Of a stretch of 64,000 bases of DNA, positions 25,954 through 34,188 are shown in pieces. This DNA is from Glycomyces artemisiae. Lineage in GTDB: Bacteria; Actinomycetota; Actinomycetes; Mycobacteriales; Micromonosporaceae. Position numbers and translations under genes: made by a program. The stretch is taken from NCBI RefSeq assembly GCF_003002955.1, contig NZ_PVTJ01000012.1, positions 62,001-126,000 of the forward strand, in the 5' to 3' direction. Below the pieces are notes generated by a model. The model did no database searches and was not told where the DNA came from. It saw nothing but the letters and a program-made list of their open reading frames with translations. The number at the start of each line of letters is the position of its first letter. Positions within the stretch are counted from its first letter, which is position 1.

Positions 25954-27084
25954 GTGCCAATACACCCTTCGATATCGACACTGATCGCCGGTGCCCTGCT
26001 TCTTTCTGCTTGCTCAAGAACAGAACAGGTCGAGGTGACCTCACAAGATATCTCACGAATTGAGCAGAGCCTCACACACGGTTCGGAATTGTCTTGGGAA
26101 CTCGCACAGACGGAATCGCGGGTGGCGAGCATGTGTATGCAGGATCTAGGTTTCACGATCCAACATCCATTTGCATTGAATGGCGGGATGGTTCCCGACA
26201 GATTTGAAGGATTTGCCTCGCCATACAGCAAGATTCCAAATGTTGAGCAGGCTGAGAGTTTCGGATTTGGAATTTGGCTGTATTACACTGATACAGATTC
26301 CGCGAACGAAGTGGCAGAAAGCCCAGAGTATATTGCTTTTGCCGCCGACGAGCTTGGCTGGCAGGATCCAAGCGAATCTAAAGCAATTGAAGAATGGGCT
26401 GCATCAGACGATGCATACCAACGCGAATGGCTTGAATCATTCATGGGCGCTGAACGTCTTGCATTCGAAGAAAATCTTCAGAATGAATCAACTAACGGAT
26501 TGGCTTTCTCTGAATCAGCCGAGTTTTCCGGCTGCGAACTCAAATCTATAGAAGCTGTGTACGGCGAACCGAGATATATCCAGACTGAATCAGGAGGAGT
26601 CTGGTCCAGGCCATCAATCGAAAGTCCTCTCACATGGGTTTCAGATGGTGATCTGTACAGTCAGTTCTCAGAAGTTTACGCTGAAGAGGAGCGGGATTTC
26701 CTGGATTGCATCGAACGAGCAGGCTACGGCCAATGGGAGTTTGATGAGTTCGGATACCTTCCCATTGCCGCCGAATTGAGCCAACTGTACGAGGGGGCCT
26801 CCGAAAGCAGTACTCTTTCCAATATACAGCGATTTGCTGACGCTGGAACTCCTGAAGAGCTGAAAGAACTTGAGTTCGCATTGGCACTAGATTTTTCGCG
26901 ATGCGCCGAAGCTTCCGGACTTCGTGGTGCTCCCGAAGATGCATGGGCTCGCATGTACGTGGAGTACCTCCTCCCTAGAGAGGTCGAAGTATACGCATGG
27001 GAGGAGCAAGTCAACGAATACCTCGCGAACGCTCAAAAATTCTTGCAAGATCCATCCGACGGATCTTTATTTACATTTTTGTGA
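25954..27084 (+). CDS. Lipoprotein of unknown function in the AT-rich island
   Basis: A 376-residue lipoprotein with signal peptide and lipobox LLLSAC (C20). The mature part is acidic and rich in Glu, Trp and Tyr, and has further cysteines in MCMQDLGF, FSGCELKS, LDCIERAGYGQ and SRCAEASGL. The C-x4-G/A-[FY] spacing repeats and recalls uncharacterised actinobacterial surface lipoproteins. The start is a GTG with AGAAAGG six bases upstream. GC content is roughly 46%, far below its neighbours, and codon use is relaxed, which points to horizontal origin. A secreted cysteine-containing protein is encoded just downstream. Confidence 0.8.
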   Translation: MPIHPSISTLIAGALLLSACSRTEQVEVTSQDISRIEQSLTHGSELSWELAQTESRVASMCMQDLGFTIQHPFALNGGMVPDRFEGFASPYSKIPNVEQAESFGFGIWLYYTDTDSANEVAESPEYIAFAADELGWQDPSESKAIEEWAASDDAYQREWLESFMGAERLAFEENLQNESTNGLAFSESAEFSGCELKSIEAVYGEPRYIQTESGGVWSRPSIESPLTWVSDGDLYSQFSEVYAEEERDFLDCIERAGYGQWEFDEFGYLPIAAELSQLYEGASESSTLSNIQRFADAGTPEELKELEFALALDFSRCAEASGLRGAPEDAWARMYVEYLLPREVEVYAWEEQVNEYLANAQKFLQDPSDGSLFTFL

Positions 27085-27159
27085 AGCGTTGTGAGAACGT
27101 CGTCGCGCGTAGATACCCCTAAGGCTTCATCGATCATTCCGATCACGAAAGGAAAATAC

Positions 27160-27507
27160 TTGAAAGTATACTCAAAAATGCGAATCTACATCTCCAGCCT
27201 ATTGGTGGCCAGCTTGATCTCCGTCGGAAGTGTCTCTGCAGCGGCAACTGCCGCTTACGCTGGTCTGGTTGACGTACCTCGTACTCAGTGCACAGGGACT
27301 GTGAGAGGCAAGAACTCCTCGACCATCGCCTCAAGCACCTACTATCCTCGTGGGAACTGCGAGGGCGCACTCGGAGTGAGAATAAATGACCAGACTTACT
27401 GGCATAACGGAACCAATAATGAGAACTCAGTCTCAGCACCTGGTTCGGTCAGCTGGTCGCATCATCGAGGCTGTCTAAACTGCACTTCCTTCAAACTGCT
27501 CGTCTAA
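27160..27507 (+). CDS. Small secreted cysteine-containing protein
   Basis: A 115-residue protein with a Sec signal peptide (basic KVYSKMR, hydrophobic core to about residue 26, cleavage likely after ATAAYA at 34). The 81-residue mature part has four cysteines (44, 67, 105, 108) and an aromatic and His-rich end (SWSHHRGCLNCTSFKLLV). I choose the TTG at 27160 because AAAGGA lies six bases upstream; ATG 27178 would leave a shorter basic n-region, and 27091 has no support. No family was recognised. An exported antimicrobial or signalling peptide is possible but unproven. It follows the lipoprotein gene by 75 bp inside the low-GC island. Confidence 0.65.
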   Translation: MKVYSKMRIYISSLLVASLISVGSVSAAATAAYAGLVDVPRTQCTGTVRGKNSSTIASSTYYPRGNCEGALGVRINDQTYWHNGTNNENSVSAPGSVSWSHHRGCLNCTSFKLLV

Positions 27508-27552
27508 TCGGACAGCACTTTTGAGGTAGGTAGAGCATCCTTGCTTCAGTTG

Positions 27553-27616
27553 GCCACTTGCATGTGATTATTGAGTCAGACAGGTTGCGTTAGCTCTTCT
27601 ATTACATGCAAGTGGC
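27553..27616. repeat. 13-bp inverted repeat at the island edge
   Basis: GCCACTTGCATGT (27553-27565) and its exact reverse complement ACATGCAAGTGGC (27604-27616) enclose 38 bp. It lies downstream of the secreted-protein gene and 58 bp from the end of the convergent Hsp70-like gene. It could be a terminator for both or the trace of a mobile element. Confidence 0.6.
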
Positions 27617-27673
27617 GTGCATCGCGGACCAGCTCTTGCCGAAAGCTACTAGCGTCCCGCCCTATCAGTTGAG

Positions 27674-30472
27674 TCAATTTAGGCCCGAGGCCATGAGGAT
27701 CAGAGCCTTGCCGTCGCCGGTGTGGACGACCACGAGGTCCCCCGCGATCGAAACGTGTTCGTATAGCTCGGCCCCGGTACTGAAAACGGGAGTCCGATCG
27801 CCGGTTGCAAGATCAAGGACGAATACTGTCCAGTCTGTTGTAGTGCCGCTATAGCCGATGTTCTCGACGACTGCGCGACCATTCTGGAGGGCGAGTATCG
27901 AGGAGTACGGCTCATTGGCGCCCTGCTGGACCACCCCCGCAAAATCTACAACGCGTGCATCGGAGACTGTGTCGAAAGACTGACTGCCGTGGACGATCCC
28001 GGTTGGCGCGGTGTACCAGGATTCCTCATCAGACCAATCCAAGGAATTGAGCTCCCACACGAGGTCGCCGGTCTCGGTGCTCACCGCGACGGTCTGGTAC
28101 TGCTCGGCGGTGGTGTTCTCGATTGCGGCGCAGACGAGGTGCTCGCCGCAGGCCTTCACGAGCGTGATGGCGTAGCCGGCCTCGAACTCGTGCCTCCACA
28201 CTTCGCCGAGGTCGTCGAGGGAGTACCCGGCGAGGACCGTGCGGCCCGGCGAGGCGTCCTCGGAGATCTTGCCGACGGCGAGGCCGTCGAACGCGGTCCA
28301 GTGGTACGAGTCGAGCGGCAGGTCGCCGCTGACGAGCGAGTCGCCGTCGGCGGCGCTGCGCACGATCCCGGTGCCCTCGTAGGGATCGAGGTCCACGACC
28401 CGGTCGGCGGCCGCGAGGTTGTCGTAGAGCGAGTACGAGTTCGGGGCGGCGGTCCCGGCGTGCTCCCCGCCGTCGTCCCAGACGGTCTCGGCGCGGATGC
28501 GGTACTCGTCGATGATGAACAGGTCTTCGGGGCCCTTCTTCTTCCACACCTCGTCGCCGGTGGTGAGGTCGATGCGGATGACGGCGTTGTCGTCGAAGCC
28601 GGTGCGCTGCTCGACGAGCAGGTCCGTGCCGTAGAACGCGAGGTCGTTGCGGTCGATCCAGGGCTGCTTCCACAGGAGTTCGCCGGTGTCGAGGGACGCG
28701 GCGGCGCGCATGTTCTGGCCCTCGTCGGTGGCCGAGCCGAGCGCGTCGATGACGAGGACGTTCTCGACGGTGAACAGGTGCAGCTCGGTCGGCTCCAGCT
28801 CGTACTCCTGCTTCCACAGCTCCGTTCCGGCGGCGTCGAACGCGGAGACGGCGGTCTTGCCGTCGACCACTTCGGCGATGACGGCCTTGCCGTCGGCGGC
28901 GGCCACCGATGCGGCGCCGGTGCCCGCGAGGGTCTGCTCGTAGACGAGGTCGAGGCCGGTCCCCTCGGTGGCGCCGTCGCCGACGGCGTCGCCGAGCCCT
29001 TCGAGGAGGTCGCCGCCGGTCACGTCTTCGAAGATGCCGCCGAGGTTGCTGTTGTTCACGGCGATCACGATGAGGATGACGATCACGGTGACGATCGAGG
29101 AGGCCACCGAGAGGCCGATCCAGCGCTTCGGCTGCGGTCCGCCGGTGGGCAGCGGTCCAGTGTGGACTTTGGGCTGGTACGGGGCGGCGCCCGGCGGCGG
29201 GTAGGGCCCGGCGGGCGTCGGCTGCGAGGGCGCGAACTGCGGACTCGGCTGCGGCGGCGGGAAATGCGGGTTCGGTTGGGGGGTCGGCTGCGGGCTCTGC
29301 TGGGGCGGGAGGCCCTGCGGCGAGTACTGCGGGCTCCCGACCGGGTAGGGCGCGTAGGCGACCGGCGTGACGGGCGGGCTCGGCACGGCCGTCTCCGGTC
29401 CGGCCAGCGCGTGCGTGAAGGCGCCGAAGGCGACGGGCAGTTCGGGCTGCTCGGGGACGGAGGGGGCGACGCCGAGCCGGGAGTGGAGGCGGGTCGCGAC
29501 GAGGGGCATGCGGCTGGAGCCGCCGACGAGGAGGACGGCGGTGAGCTGGGCGGGTTCGACCCCGGCGCGTTCGACGGTGCGGCGGGTCTCGTCGACGGCG
29601 CGGGCGACCAGCGGGTCGGCGAGGCTCGTCAGTTCGTCGCGGGTGAGGTGCAGGCCCATCGGGTTGTGGCCGGGGAGGGCGACGGGCGCGGTGGAGGTGC
29701 GCGAGAGCATCTCCTTGGCGGCGCGCACTTCTCCCCAGAACGCGAGGCGGTCGCGCAGGTCGGCGGTGGTCTGGGGTTCGCTGAGGCGCTTCCACAGTTC
29801 GGGATCGCGTCCGGCGATGACGCGGCCGAGGTGGGCGGCGAGCGCCATGTCCACGTCGAGGCCGCCGAGGTCGTCGAGGCCGCCGAACGCGAGGGTGCGC
29901 AGGCCCTGCTCGTCGCGGCGGACGACGGCGACGTCGAAGGTGCCGCCGCCGAAGTCGAAGATGGCGACGGTGCCGCCGACGGGGATCTCCTGGCCGAGGA
30001 CTTCGGCGCAGTAGGTGGCGGCGGCGATGGGCTCGGGCAGGAGCCGGACCGTCCCCATCCCGGCGAGGTCGGCGGCCGCTTCGAGCTTGGCGCGGCGCAC
30101 GGGGCCCCAGTCGGCGGGGAAGGTGAGGACGGTGTCGGTGGGGCGCATGCCGGAGGCGGCGGCCTCTTCGGCGACGCGGCGCAGGCCGGTGGCGAGGAGT
30201 TCTTCGACGGGGACTTCGCGGTCGCCGAGGAGGACGGTGCCGTCGTCGATGCGGCGCTTGGGGTGCGGCTCGAAGCGGCCGGGGTCGGCGGCGGCGAGGC
30301 GCTGGGCGTCGCGGCCGGTGTGGAAGTCGCCGTCGGCGTCGAGGTACACGCCGGAGGCGAGGAGCGGGGAGCCGTCGAAGAGCAGGGAGCGGGGCTCGGC
30401 GCCGCCGCGGCCGATGACGGCGACGGTGTGGGTGGTGCCGAGGTCGACGGCGAGCCAGACGGGAGCGTTCAC
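27674..30472 (-). CDS. Hsp70-like ATPase-fold membrane protein with PQQ-like beta-propeller
   Basis: A 932-residue protein. Residues 1-355 form a DnaK-type ATPase domain with intact motifs: phosphate-1 VDLGTTHTV, phosphate-2 IFDFGGGTFDVAV and adenosine LLVGGSSRMPLV. There is no peptide-binding domain. A Pro/Gln-rich linker (363-448) leads to one membrane helix (451-472) and a C-terminal PQQ/quinoprotein-like propeller (about 515-932) with repeats such as GTELWKQEY, GELLWKQPW and GDEVWKKKG. The propeller should be outside the cell and the ATPase inside, suggesting a receptor. The last 120 or so codons (27674 to about 28050) have clearly lower GC than the rest. Confidence 0.88.
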   Translation of the reverse strand: MNAPVWLAVDLGTTHTVAVIGRGGAEPRSLLFDGSPLLASGVYLDADGDFHTGRDAQRLAAADPGRFEPHPKRRIDDGTVLLGDREVPVEELLATGLRRVAEEAAASGMRPTDTVLTFPADWGPVRRAKLEAAADLAGMGTVRLLPEPIAAATYCAEVLGQEIPVGGTVAIFDFGGGTFDVAVVRRDEQGLRTLAFGGLDDLGGLDVDMALAAHLGRVIAGRDPELWKRLSEPQTTADLRDRLAFWGEVRAAKEMLSRTSTAPVALPGHNPMGLHLTRDELTSLADPLVARAVDETRRTVERAGVEPAQLTAVLLVGGSSRMPLVATRLHSRLGVAPSVPEQPELPVAFGAFTHALAGPETAVPSPPVTPVAYAPYPVGSPQYSPQGLPPQQSPQPTPQPNPHFPPPQPSPQFAPSQPTPAGPYPPPGAAPYQPKVHTGPLPTGGPQPKRWIGLSVASSIVTVIVILIVIAVNNSNLGGIFEDVTGGDLLEGLGDAVGDGATEGTGLDLVYEQTLAGTGAASVAAADGKAVIAEVVDGKTAVSAFDAAGTELWKQEYELEPTELHLFTVENVLVIDALGSATDEGQNMRAAASLDTGELLWKQPWIDRNDLAFYGTDLLVEQRTGFDDNAVIRIDLTTGDEVWKKKGPEDLFIIDEYRIRAETVWDDGGEHAGTAAPNSYSLYDNLAAADRVVDLDPYEGTGIVRSAADGDSLVSGDLPLDSYHWTAFDGLAVGKISEDASPGRTVLAGYSLDDLGEVWRHEFEAGYAITLVKACGEHLVCAAIENTTAEQYQTVAVSTETGDLVWELNSLDWSDEESWYTAPTGIVHGSQSFDTVSDARVVDFAGVVQQGANEPYSSILALQNGRAVVENIGYSGTTTDWTVFVLDLATGDRTPVFSTGAELYEHVSIAGDLVVVHTGDGKALILMASGLN

Positions 30473-30608
30473 GGGGCCTACTCACTCGGGGGCTGCGAAG
30501 GGACGGGGGTCCGCGATGGGGCCGGTGGACCCCCGCGAGGATACCCGGCGGGGGTGACGCGGCCGGGCCCGCGGGCGGGGATCGGAGTGCAGGTACCGGG
30601 CGTTTCCG

Positions 30609-30647
30609 CCCGTACCGGACCCTCCACTGGGGCGGGTCCGGTACGGG
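30609..30647 (-). terminator. Hairpin terminator downstream of the 30652-31440 gene
   Basis: CCCGTACCGGACCC (30609-30622) pairs perfectly with 30634-30647 around an 11-nt loop, starting 4 bp after the stop codon of the minus-strand gene. Confidence 0.75.
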
Positions 30648-30651
30648 TGCG

Positions 30652-31440
30652 TCAGGGGTTGAGGGCGGTGAGGATCACGACCTCGGACTCGTCGTGCGGG
30701 AGGTACTTGACGCGAACGACCATGCCGGGCTGGATCTGGGCGACGGCGCTCCCGTCGACGGGCTTGCGCTGCTTCAGGTCGAAGGTGGTGCCGTCGAAGC
30801 GGGTGATGCGCAGGTCGATGTCCATGACGGCGCGGTCGCCCTGGATCTCGCCGGTGGGGGCGAGCGCGAGGACGACGGCGCGGCCGTCGAGGCCCTGTTC
30901 GGCGATGTGGAGCTGGCGGGGGGTGACGAGGCCCTTGGCGACGCGGACGCGGTCGAACGCGGCCTGCATCTCGGCCTGGGGGGCGTCGACGGCGATGACG
31001 ACGCGGCCGTCGGTGCTGCCGGGCCGGTAGCGGACGGGGAGCATCGCGCCGGGGACGACCGCGGCGAGCTCGGTGAGGTCGACGAGGCTGCGGGAGACGG
31101 CCCGGAACGACTGGCCGTCGGCGGTGTCGACGTCGAAGAGGATCTCCAGCTGCGGCTGGTCGTTGACGGTGAGGCCGGTGCGGGAGACGGAGACGACGGT
31201 GCCGATGGCGATGGGGGCGTTCTCGAAGCCCTTGGCGACCTGGCCCCTGAGTTCGCGCATGTGCCCGTCGAAGAGGCGGCCGATCATGGCGAAGGGGAGG
31301 ACGGTGAGGAGGATGATCGGGCCGGCCATCCAGCCGTTGACCCAGGGGATCATCGCGTCGCTGGTGAGGCCGGTGTAGACGAACATCGCGGTGCAGGCGA
31401 GGCCGACGATGAGCGCGAGGGTGTTGATGAGCTTGAACAT
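30652..31440 (-). CDS. Two-pass membrane protein with DUF3592-like soluble part
   Basis: A 262-residue protein. It has two N-terminal hydrophobic helices (residues about 5-25 and 37-55), then a beta-rich soluble region in two similar halves: GTVVSVSRTGLTVNDQPQLEILFDV and a second half ending PGMVVRVKYLPHDESEVVIL, the first given only by its length here. The pattern of a small beta domain followed by PG-x-V/L-PVRY and K-YxPxD recalls DUF3592-type proteins. It is preceded by a 17-bp motif (31495-31511) also found before the next gene upstream, and followed by a strong hairpin. Function unknown. Confidence 0.7.
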   Translation of the reverse strand: MFKLINTLALIVGLACTAMFVYTGLTSDAMIPWVNGWMAGPIILLTVLPFAMIGRLFDGHMRELRGQVAKGFENAPIAIGTVVSVSRTGLTVNDQPQLEILFDVDTADGQSFRAVSRSLVDLTELAAVVPGAMLPVRYRPGSTDGRVVIAVDAPQAEMQAAFDRVRVAKGLVTPRQLHIAEQGLDGRAVVLALAPTGEIQGDRAVMDIDLRITRFDGTTFDLKQRKPVDGSAVAQIQPGMVVRVKYLPHDESEVVILTALNP

Positions 31441-31494
31441 CGGGGTGTTCCCTTCTGGGTTGCTGTTGTCTTGAGTCTCGGGCCGGAGCGGCGG

Positions 31495-31511
31495 CTACCG
31501 GTCACAGGTTT
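31495..31511 (-). promoter_or_regulatory. Shared 17-bp upstream motif, copy 1
   Basis: CTACCGGTCACAGGTTT (minus strand AAACCTGTGACCGGTAG) lies 55 bp upstream of the 31440 start. It differs at one base from copy 2 (32874-32890), and GCGGCGG precedes both. The AACC core could be an ECF-type -35 element. Confidence 0.45.
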
Positions 31512-31520
31512 GGGTGCGGA

Positions 31521-32804
31521 TCAGTCGGTGTCGGGGTCGCCGAGCAGGTCGAGTGCGCCGAATTCGGCGCGGTCGACGGAGCCGTCGGGGGCGACGATGA
31601 GCAGGTCGCTCTGGAAGCGGCCGTCGGCGGGGGCGACGATGACGACGGTCTGTCCGCCGGGGGCGGTCATGCTGCGGCCGGCGTGGTCGGTGGTGTCGAT
31701 CGAGGCGGTGGTCTGCCCGGTGTCGAGGTCGAGGACGGTGAGCGCGTAGTCCTCGCCGCCCGGTGTGCGGCGGTGCTCGACGAGGACGTGCCCGGAGGCG
31801 GCGCCTGCGGCGGTCCCGGCGGGGGCGGTGAGGTCGATGGCCCCGGTGGGGTCGTCGATGAGCGCTTCTGCGGCGGTGGGGTCTTCGAGGAGCCCTTCGA
31901 TGAGGCCGTCGACGTCGAGGTCGATGTCCCAGGCGGTGGTGGCCTGGGTCTGGTCGAGGACGATCGCGGCCTCGGTGTAGGTCCCGGTGCCGAGGGCGCG
32001 GCCGTCATCGGAGACGACGAGGCGGGAGGTGACGGCGCCGGGGGCGGTCGGCTCGACGCGGACCGTCGCGTCCTCGCTGATGGACGCTTCGGTGGTGGTC
32101 ATGCCGCCGAGCTGGCTCGCGGCGCCTTCGGCGGCGAGGCGGCCGGTCCAGGCCTCGGCGACGGCGGGGTCGGCCGGGACGGCTTCGAGCGCGTCGAGGG
32201 CGAGAGCGCGGTAGGCGCCGTCGAAGCCGAGCGCGACGACTCCGGCCGCGGGGTCGAGTCCGTATGCGGCCGTGCCGGTCCCGGCGCCTTCGAGGCCGGG
32301 GACGTCGCCTGCGCCGGTGACGAGCGCGCCGTCGTCGAGGTCGCGGATCTCCAGGCCCTCGGCGGTCGCGATGTACGCGTACTGCTCCCCCGCGCCGACG
32401 GCGGCGGCGTCCTGGTCGAGTTCGTCGGCGAGCTGCACGTCCCACCTCGTCTCGCCGGTGGCGAGGTCGACGGCGGCGAGGCGCACCGCGTTGACGTCGG
32501 TGGCGAGCTCGGCGAGGAGGCCGCCCGATCCTGCGCGGTCGTAGGGGACGAGCGCGAGGCCGTCGGCGGAGAACGCGATGCCGGTGCGCAGCATGACGTC
32601 CGGCTCGGGCGCGGTCAGGTACTCGCCGCCGGTCGCGGCGACGAACGTCCCGGCCGACATCAGCAGGGCGAACCCGAGCATGCTGCCGCCGGCGCCGCGG
32701 GGGCGGCGCTTCGGTTCGAGCGGGTGCTCAGGGGTGCCGTACGGGGAGCGCACGAGCTGCGAGTGCGGCGGGAGCGGACCGGCCGCGCGGAAGTCTTGGA
32801 ACAT
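31521..32804 (-). CDS. Single-pass membrane protein with propeller-like extracytoplasmic domain
   Basis: A 427-residue protein: a proline-rich cytoplasmic N-terminus, a membrane helix near residues 42-60 (MLGFALLMSAGTFVAAT), and a long acidic outer domain with repeating strand pairs such as AAVDLATGETRWDVQL and LTVLDLDTGQTTASID, the type seen in PQQ-like or YVTN propellers. It may correspond to actinobacterial proteins called PA2928 family, but that is uncertain. It shares an upstream 17-bp motif with the next gene downstream and, together with the Hsp70-like/propeller gene, makes a group of surface propeller proteins. Function unknown. Confidence 0.7.
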   Translation of the reverse strand: MFQDFRAAGPLPPHSQLVRSPYGTPEHPLEPKRRPRGAGGSMLGFALLMSAGTFVAATGGEYLTAPEPDVMLRTGIAFSADGLALVPYDRAGSGGLLAELATDVNAVRLAAVDLATGETRWDVQLADELDQDAAAVGAGEQYAYIATAEGLEIRDLDDGALVTGAGDVPGLEGAGTGTAAYGLDPAAGVVALGFDGAYRALALDALEAVPADPAVAEAWTGRLAAEGAASQLGGMTTTEASISEDATVRVEPTAPGAVTSRLVVSDDGRALGTGTYTEAAIVLDQTQATTAWDIDLDVDGLIEGLLEDPTAAEALIDDPTGAIDLTAPAGTAAGAASGHVLVEHRRTPGGEDYALTVLDLDTGQTTASIDTTDHAGRSMTAPGGQTVVIVAPADGRFQSDLLIVAPDGSVDRAEFGALDLLGDPDTD

Positions 32805-32873
32805 CGGGGCCTCCTCCTGGGCGGGATGGCGTGCGGGGTGTGCGACGCCGTCAGCGTCGCCCCGCGGCGGCCC

Positions 32874-32890
32874 CTACCGATCACAGGTTT
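32874..32890 (-). promoter_or_regulatory. Shared 17-bp upstream motif, copy 2
   Basis: CTACCGATCACAGGTTT lies 70 bp upstream of the 32804 start and also 36 bp before the divergent CHAT operon, so it may serve either direction. Confidence 0.45.
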
Positions 32891-32913
32891 CCGCGGAAGT
32901 CGTACGGCCCGGC

Positions 32914-32919
32914 TACACT
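32914..32919 (+). promoter_or_regulatory. Leaderless -10 box of the CHAT operon
   Basis: TACACT is followed after 6 nt by the ATG at 32926, the standard spacing for a transcript starting at the start codon. There is no ribosome binding site before this gene, in agreement. Confidence 0.6.
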
Positions 32920-32925
32920 TCGCGC

Positions 32926-34188
32926 ATGGTCCATGGCCTCGCGGCCTCGGCGGCCGTGCCGCGCGGCATGCTCGTCGCCGACGCCTGGTCCCAGCTCGGC
33001 GACGCCGTGGCGCCCTTGAGCAACGCCTCGGGGCGGCCCCTCGCGCGCACCGTCAAGCTGCTGCTGGACCCGCTCGTGCTCCGGCCCGCGCAGAACCCGC
33101 GGTTCTCCGGCGGCGTCGTCGCCATCGAGCACGTCGACGCCCTCCGGAACGCGATCCTCGACGCGGGCCCGGCCCTCGCCGCGACCGCCGCGTGGTTCCA
33201 GCTCCTCAAGCGGGCCCGCCGCCGCGCGGGCGTCACCGAGGGCCACCCGCAGGACCTGTACTTCCAGCGCTGCTACGAGCTCGCGCACGTCCACGGCGAC
33301 CCGGCCGCGCTCCCGGGCGCCGCCGAGATCGCGGCCGAAGCGGTCGCCGAGGTCCACGCCGAGCGCGGCGAGGTGTCGGTGGACGGCCTGCGCCGCTTCC
33401 TCACCGACCCGGCACGCAGCGCCGAACTCGCCGGGCTCCTGCACGACGCCTGGTCGCAGCGTCCCGAGCCCGCCGCGGCCGAGCCGCATCCCGGTGTGGC
33501 CGCGTTCCTCGACGACTGCGCGACCGCCCCCGACCCGCGCCTGTGGCGGGCCCTCGCCGACGCCGCGGTGGGCACCGCGGAGGCCGCGTCCCTGGACCGC
33601 CCCGGCGTCGCACTCGGCTACGGCCTCACCGGTCGCGACCGCCCCGCAGCCCCCGAACTCGGCGAGCGGGCCTCGAAGCGCAAGCTGCCCAAGCCCTTCG
33701 ACCGGTCCATCATGGAGCGGCTGTTCGCGGCGTTCACCGCCTGGTTCCAGCGCGAGTCGATGGCCGACATCCCCGCGCTCGTCACCGGCGAGATCCGACG
33801 ATCCGCAGCCCCGTGGCAGCTCGCCGAGGAGCCGAGCCGCGTCGCGATGGCCCTCGGCCGCGACGCCAGCGCGGGCCTGGGCGCCGATGAGCCGCCGGAG
33901 GCGGCCTCCGACGCCAATGCGCGCCTGCTCAACCGCTGGCGTCGCGAGTCCTATGTGCACCGCGTGCTGCGCCTGCCCGACCCGTCCGCGATGGGCTGGG
34001 AGGTGCGCGGCACAAGACGGGCGTACATGAGGCGCCTGTGGGTGCGGCTCCACGGCCGCGAGCTGCGCGGCGAGGCCACCGCGGCCGACGAGGTGTGGGA
34101 CCTCCTCGACGGCGCGCTGCGCTCGGTCGTCATGGACCAGCGCGACCGGCTGAAGCGTTCCCTTGAGCGCGAAGGGGACCGGTCATGA
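32926..34188 (+). CDS. Unknown protein, first gene of the TPR/CHAT operon
   Basis: A 420-residue soluble, helix-rich protein without a recognised domain. Scattered aromatic and charged motifs (YFQRCYELAHVHGD, FAAFTAWFQRES) suggest helical repeats or a helical bundle. No signal peptide or membrane helix is seen. Transcription probably starts at the ATG (TACACT box at 32914). The next gene overlaps by 4 bp (ATGA), so the two products are probably made in equal amounts. Being first of four coupled genes that end with a TPR protein and a CHAT protease, it may be a sensor or a protease target, which is inference. Confidence 0.7.
   Translation: MVHGLAASAAVPRGMLVADAWSQLGDAVAPLSNASGRPLARTVKLLLDPLVLRPAQNPRFSGGVVAIEHVDALRNAILDAGPALAATAAWFQLLKRARRRAGVTEGHPQDLYFQRCYELAHVHGDPAALPGAAEIAAEAVAEVHAERGEVSVDGLRRFLTDPARSAELAGLLHDAWSQRPEPAAAEPHPGVAAFLDDCATAPDPRLWRALADAAVGTAEAASLDRPGVALGYGLTGRDRPAAPELGERASKRKLPKPFDRSIMERLFAAFTAWFQRESMADIPALVTGEIRRSAAPWQLAEEPSRVAMALGRDASAGLGADEPPEAASDANARLLNRWRRESYVHRVLRLPDPSAMGWEVRGTRRAYMRRLWVRLHGRELRGEATAADEVWDLLDGALRSVVMDQRDRLKRSLEREGDRS

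Noticed and set aside
25803-27673. Prophage or insertion sequence
   Set aside because: The island has no integrase, transposase, target-site duplication or tRNA att site visible; only composition and one inverted repeat.
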